In this document: piece after piece, positions 60,941 to 64,000 of the stretch
Position numbering within the stretch: position 1 is the first letter of the stretch
Layout of the letters: each line of letters begins with the position of its first letter
Assembly: GCA_964505555.1 (NCBI GenBank)
Contig: CAZDIO010000026.1
Coordinates: 3,193 to 67,192 of the forward strand
Source of the DNA: CAZDIO01 sp964505555
Lineage (GTDB): Bacteria > Bdellovibrionota_C > UBA2361 > SZUA-149 > CAZDIO01
Length of the DNA stretch: 64,000 bases
Reading direction: 5' to 3'
Notes under the pieces: generated by a model
Seen by the model: the letters and a program-made list of their open reading frames with translations, nothing else
Told to the model about the DNA's origin: nothing
Databases searched by the model: none
Program-made: the position numbers and the translations under genes

Positions 60941-61871
60941 TACCATTGTAAAGAAACTATTTAGCCTGATTCACAAAAGGCGAAGCATCCGCTTTTCGGA
61001 TCACCTTGGTATGTACGGACACATGTTTTATGAGGACGTTAGTTTGGCTATAATGCCATACGATCGAATCCATTCTGAACCTCGCTATGTTCTCCAACTG
61101 ACCGAAGGAGACCCTGCAAAAGAAGAGCAGCTAAGGCTAGCAATTGATCAAGGGTCAAGCTGGAATCTTAAGGAGTCAGTCGAAAATTTCATTAGAGAAA
61201 CTGCAAAGTCTTTAATCTATCATGGCCGGACTTACTACAGCATTAATTACTTTGAAGGAACAGAGAAGCGTTTTGAAATAGTCCGAGTCTGGCCAGATCA
61301 GGTACTTTCGATATTCGGAATGCATATACCGTTGTATGATACTCTTCGTTACTCTCGAGCCAAAAATGGTTGTAAAAAGAGTGAGATTGTTTGCTTCAAA
61401 CTGCCCCACTCCTGTCGGTCGGCACTAACCCTGCTTCGAACATTATCTACGATCAACCCTTCGCACCTACCTGAATTCGCAATGAAGCAGTACGATCCTG
61501 AAATCACTCTTTCTGAGCGTGTTCCTGTAAGTTTCGCCGCAATTCGAATGTCGGAAGAGATCCGCCTCGCTAAGCTAACTAAAGACATTGGCTGGAATGG
61601 TCGTGGCTTACTTTCGGAGCGAATGACAGAGCACTATTGGCTTACCCGACAGTTGCGTTTTGAGCGATTTCTCGCTCAACTCAGAGGGACAATCATGAGC
61701 AGTTTTAACAATTTACTGGCACAGGTTGATAAGAAAATAGGATTCTCTTGTCGTCTTAAGCTTGAAGGAATTGCAACTGAAGTAGATGTTGATAGTTCAG
61801 AGCAGATCCTCGAGGATGGAAGTGGTCCATTTTCTCTTGTAATGAAGCCATTTCGGTCTCGGACAGTGTAA
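60930..61871 (+). CDS. Unrecognised soluble protein coupled to the membrane protein
   Basis: The ATGATG at 60930/60933 lies inside the end of the preceding gene, with GGAG upstream, so translation is coupled. The frame is open further (60870), but that start lacks support. The 313-residue protein is basic and soluble: LFSLIHKRRSIRFSDHLGMY, NFIRETAKSLIYHGRTYYSI, FEIVRVWPDQVLSIFGMHIP and LTRQLRFERFLAQLRGTIMS. The FIRETAKSLIYHG segment faintly recalls phage portal proteins, which is too weak to use. No family recognised. Confidence 0.6.
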   Translation: MMSSTIVKKLFSLIHKRRSIRFSDHLGMYGHMFYEDVSLAIMPYDRIHSEPRYVLQLTEGDPAKEEQLRLAIDQGSSWNLKESVENFIRETAKSLIYHGRTYYSINYFEGTEKRFEIVRVWPDQVLSIFGMHIPLYDTLRYSRAKNGCKKSEIVCFKLPHSCRSALTLLRTLSTINPSHLPEFAMKQYDPEITLSERVPVSFAAIRMSEEIRLAKLTKDIGWNGRGLLSERMTEHYWLTRQLRFERFLAQLRGTIMSSFNNLLAQVDKKIGFSCRLKLEGIATEVDVDSSEQILEDGSGPFSLVMKPFRSRTV

Positions 61872-61964
61872 TATTCTAATGCAAGAACGGTCAATCCGGT
61901 TATAGTACTCAATCAGTTGTTTACGAATCTCGAGATCAATCATATCTTTCGTCTCCAGTGTATG

Positions 61965-62516
61965 TCAGCGAATCAACAGGGGAGCAATTGCATGAAACGA
62001 AATCTTACGTTTACCTCCATCTGAAAGGAGATAAACGAGTGCAGTCAAAGTCGTTCCCGTCGTTACAATATCATCAACGAGCAGTACTTTCGCTTCATCA
62101 CGTAAGGGAAATTCATCGATTATCTCCCAGGAATTTAGGAGATCTTGAAATCCTATCGCTCCGCCAGTTGCAAGTACGCTTTGTGAATGTTTGCAAATTG
62201 ATTCACTAAGATCCATAGAAATATTCATCGCTTCAACGAGGTTATGTGTGTATTCTCGCGCAAAAGGGAATCGCGATGGTGGACTAATTGCACAATCAAA
62301 CCCTAAAGCAAGAATTTCTTCCATCAGTCGGCTAGATAACGAATGGCGAAGCTTGTCATACTCATCCGAAAGTATCCCTGCAGTGAACCCTAGTCGAGCC
62401 GCTTGCAGGTACTGCAATCCGATCAAATCGGGTGGTTCGTTCTTGTAAATAGCCAAATAGTTGAATAGGATCTCTCGGCTAAACCCAAGAAATTTTATCT
62501 CAAATGTTTCAAACAT
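61965..62516 (-). CDS. Phosphoribosyltransferase-fold protein
   Basis: The 183-residue protein has the type I PRTase signature AKVLLVDDIVTTGTTLTALV (about 140-159), preceded by ALGFDCAISPPSRFPFAREY, a ComF-like upstream pattern. PRTases bind 5-phosphoribosyl-diphosphate and act on bases or serve as sensors. It is convergent with the unknown three-gene operon, with a gap of 93 nt. It lacks the Cys-rich N-terminal zinc part of ComF. Such stand-alone PRTases occur in retron and other defence loci as well as in metabolism, so a link to the unknown operon is possible. Confidence 0.75.
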   Translation of the reverse strand: MFETFEIKFLGFSREILFNYLAIYKNEPPDLIGLQYLQAARLGFTAGILSDEYDKLRHSLSSRLMEEILALGFDCAISPPSRFPFAREYTHNLVEAMNISMDLSESICKHSQSVLATGGAIGFQDLLNSWEIIDEFPLRDEAKVLLVDDIVTTGTTLTALVYLLSDGGKRKISFHAIAPLLIR

Positions 62517-62654
62517 TTACCGACTCAGTACGGACTTTTCCTTCAAACGCTTGGGAATTATATTGTTTAAAGAACAATATGATTCATTACCAGGATTATT
62601 TGCCGACCGCACGCGCCCCATGTACAATTGGCCATTGAAAAATGGATAACGTAG

Positions 62655-63182
62655 ATGGTTACGCTTTCCGGAGTATGGACATTTATCGTGATTCTCCTGG
62701 CGTTAGCGCTGGGCATTGTGTTGATCTATCTCGGATTTGCTGCCATAGGCTTTGCCTTGTCGTTGCCATTTCTTATCGCAGGCGCAATTCTTGGACTACT
62801 CGCAGCGGCCATCGGAATCCTTCTAGGGATTTTTAAAGAGATCGTTTTTGTCGTAGGCCAGAGACTACGTCTCATATTTGTATTCAAAGCGGCTTCACAT
62901 AGCCAAAGTAGGAATAAGAAGACGGGACATCAGACGTACCAAGAAGACAACCGACAAGATAAACAGCATGTTCAACGCTCGCAACAAAGTTCCTTTGACC
63001 CCTACAATATTCTCCAAGTCGCCCCAGGCGCAAACTTGGTTGCAATTAAGACTGCGTATCACCAGCAGATGACAAGATATCATCCCGATAAAGTCGCACA
63101 CCTTGGTGAGGAGCTTCAAGCTTTAGCTGAAGAAAAGGCAAAGATGATTCAAAGAGCTTACTCAGCACTAAGTAGTCATTGA
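62655..63182 (+). CDS. Membrane-anchored J-domain (DnaJ-like) protein
   Basis: The 175-residue protein has about three N-terminal membrane helices (FIVILLALALGIVLIYLGFA, IGFALSLPFLIAGAILGLLA, AIGILLGIFKEIVFVV, residues 10-70), a polar linker rich in Gln and Lys, and a C-terminal J-domain: FDPYNILQVAPGANLVAIKT, YHQQMTRYHPDKVAHLGEEL with the invariant HPD motif and KMIQRAYSAL. J-domains stimulate DnaK ATPase. The topology resembles DjlA-like membrane co-chaperones. It converges on trbL with a 7-nt overlap. Confidence 0.85.
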   Translation: MVTLSGVWTFIVILLALALGIVLIYLGFAAIGFALSLPFLIAGAILGLLAAAIGILLGIFKEIVFVVGQRLRLIFVFKAASHSQSRNKKTGHQTYQEDNRQDKQHVQRSQQSSFDPYNILQVAPGANLVAIKTAYHQQMTRYHPDKVAHLGEELQALAEEKAKMIQRAYSALSSH

Positions 63183-64000
63183 TTGGGTTTCTGATTCGAC
63201 GGATCTTCATTCAGCACTTGATCTTTGAAACTCTGATCGGTGTTCTCTGCCCGAGCCTTCACTTTGGCAGTGGAAGACCAAATTCTCTCCGAAGCATTTT
63301 GCCGTCCATATCGGCCAAGCAAACTATTAACACCACTCACCGCTACAGCACCCGTCGCTATAAGCGCTGCTTGAGCGGTAGCACTTCCCATGGGTTGCCC
63401 ATTGTCATTTCGCCGTGTAGCATAATTCATGGATGTAGCGCGGGCCGTGTTTACAAATGACTCACCAAAATTGGCAGTTCCGCGCGCAAACGCCCGACCA
63501 AGTTGAAGTCCTCCTCCAAATCCGAGAGCCGCTGCTGCTATTCCTCCAGAAGACATTTGCGGCGCCCCTGAAGAGAGTCCGCCAATAATCTTTGGAAGAT
63601 TCCAGACGAGCACGGCATAGAGCGCAGAAGCAAGACCGACTAACATGAACGCGTTAACGTCATCTGACCCGTGCTGGATAATTACATCCGCCCAAATAGT
63701 TGCAATGTCCAGTCCAGCTCCGATAAGCAAGTACATCACCAAAAGCTGAATCCCTGCTCCGATTACATAGCCGATGTATTGCGTCGCAATGTACTTGGTT
63801 GCAGCGAGTCCAGAAAACGCGAGTAGCACAGGGCTAATGTTTACAGCGAAAAACACTTCCGCGAGAATGAGCACCATTCTCGCTGCAATGAATGCAAATG
63901 CTGCAAGAATGGCAATCGCGATAAAGGCAGATACAAAAATGGCGACGGCAAAATCCACAAGGCCAGTGATGCTCACTGTTTTAATAATAGCGCTTGCTAG
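63176..64000 (-). CDS. trbL: TrbL/VirB6-type T4SS inner-membrane protein, C-terminal part (cut by window edge)
   Basis: The frame is open to the right edge, so the N-terminal part is missing; a GTG at 63976 is probably internal. The visible part has several membrane helices (VDFAVAIFVSAFIAIAILAA, LVMYLLIGAGLDIATIWADV, VGLASALYAVLVWNLPKIIG) followed by a Gly/Ala/Ser-rich tail (GGIAAAALGFGGGLQLGRAF) and a charged C-terminus (VKARAENTDQSFKDQ). TrbL/VirB6 proteins form the inner-membrane channel of conjugative type IV secretion. Other trb genes should follow upstream on the minus strand to the right. Confidence 0.85.
   Translation of the reverse strand, partial: LASAIIKTVSITGLVDFAVAIFVSAFIAIAILAAFAFIAARMVLILAEVFFAVNISPVLLAFSGLAATKYIATQYIGYVIGAGIQLLVMYLLIGAGLDIATIWADVIIQHGSDDVNAFMLVGLASALYAVLVWNLPKIIGGLSSGAPQMSSGGIAAAALGFGGGLQLGRAFARGTANFGESFVNTARATSMNYATRRNDNGQPMGSATAQAALIATGAVAVSGVNSLLGRYGRQNASERIWSSTAKVKARAENTDQSFKDQVLNEDPSNQKPNQ

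Larger units (their letters stand above)
11795..64000. mobile_element. Element 2: integrative and conjugative element with metal-resistance and defence cargo (right end outside window)
   Basis: It begins at the second tRNA-Leu-derived att repeat with its own integrase and continues past the right edge. It holds relaxase, VirD4-type coupling protein, TraF signal peptidase, RadC, ArdC-like protein, ParB and the TrbL C-terminus, together with a copper/heavy-metal block, Zorya and other cargo. The remaining trb genes and the far att site should lie to the right. The intact tRNA-Leu(CAG), on the minus strand, is predicted there too. Confidence 0.75.

Noticed and set aside
60930..61871. A phage portal protein
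   Set aside because: Only one helix pattern (FIRETAKSLIYHG) recalls portals; there are no other phage structural genes and the length and C-terminus do not fit.
61797..61943. A 48-codon minus-strand reading beginning MIDLEIRKQLIEYY with GGAGA upstream
   Set aside because: Most of it is antisense to the end of the 313-residue gene, and only the first residues look gene-like.

Overview
The window comes from a Gram-negative bacterium: it encodes TolC-type outer-membrane channels, lipoproteins, a trb-type conjugation system, a sigma-54 activator and an ECF sigma/anti-sigma pair. I cannot name the genus. Only about the first 4.6 kb looks like ordinary chromosome. Almost everything to the right is mobile DNA in tandem at one tRNA gene. 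Two 56-bp direct repeats (4668-4723 and 11795-11850) are the 3' half of a tRNA-Leu(CAG) gene read on the minus strand, and each is followed by a P4-type tyrosine integrase.

Layout. 1-3805: minus-strand operon of a GH3-family enzyme, a fumarylacetoacetate-hydrolase-family protein, an alpha/beta hydrolase with a Cys in the nucleophile position, and a gene cut by the left edge. 3864-4573: nucleotidyltransferase-fold gene with a decayed partner. 4668-11850: element 1 (about 7.1 kb), with integrase, an abiEi-abiEii-exonuclease operon, a radC remnant and a three-gene cell-envelope operon. 11795 to beyond 64000: element 2, an integrative and conjugative element (ICE). It carries an integrase, AbrB/PIN and XRE regulator modules, a large copper/heavy-metal block (14.6-31.8 kb), a conjugation module (32.5-42.4 kb: large hairpins, RadC, ArdC-like, ORF6N, TraF, relaxase, VirD4), a maintenance and regulatory block (42.7-49.4 kb: small unknowns, a protein made of 12 zinc-finger units, ParB, a sigma-54 activator, an MshEN-like protein), a complete type I Zorya anti-phage system (49.5-56.9 kb) headed by an ArsR-type regulator, an unrecognised gene cluster (57.4-62.5 kb), a membrane J-domain protein, and the C-terminal part of TrbL/VirB6 running off the right edge.

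How it works together. The metal block combines a P-type Cu+ ATPase, small periplasmic and Cys-rich copper-binding proteins and two divergent HME-RND tripartite pumps around an ECF sigma/anti-sigma pair. It would move copper and related metals out of the cytoplasm and periplasm. TraF, relaxase, VirD4 and TrbL belong to one conjugation system whose remaining genes should lie to the right. AbiE, Zorya and probably the unknown cluster are defence cargo.

Strongest candidates for undescribed biology: the 12-unit zinc-finger repeat protein (43961-45400); the unknown three-gene operon with a convergent phosphoribosyltransferase beside Zorya (57.8-62.5 kb); the relaxase with about six repeated barrel-like modules; a strong, frame-independent enrichment of GAGTC/GACTC between 32.7 and 37.2 kb; and an exonuclease that appears attached to unrelated toxin-antitoxin-type modules in both elements.
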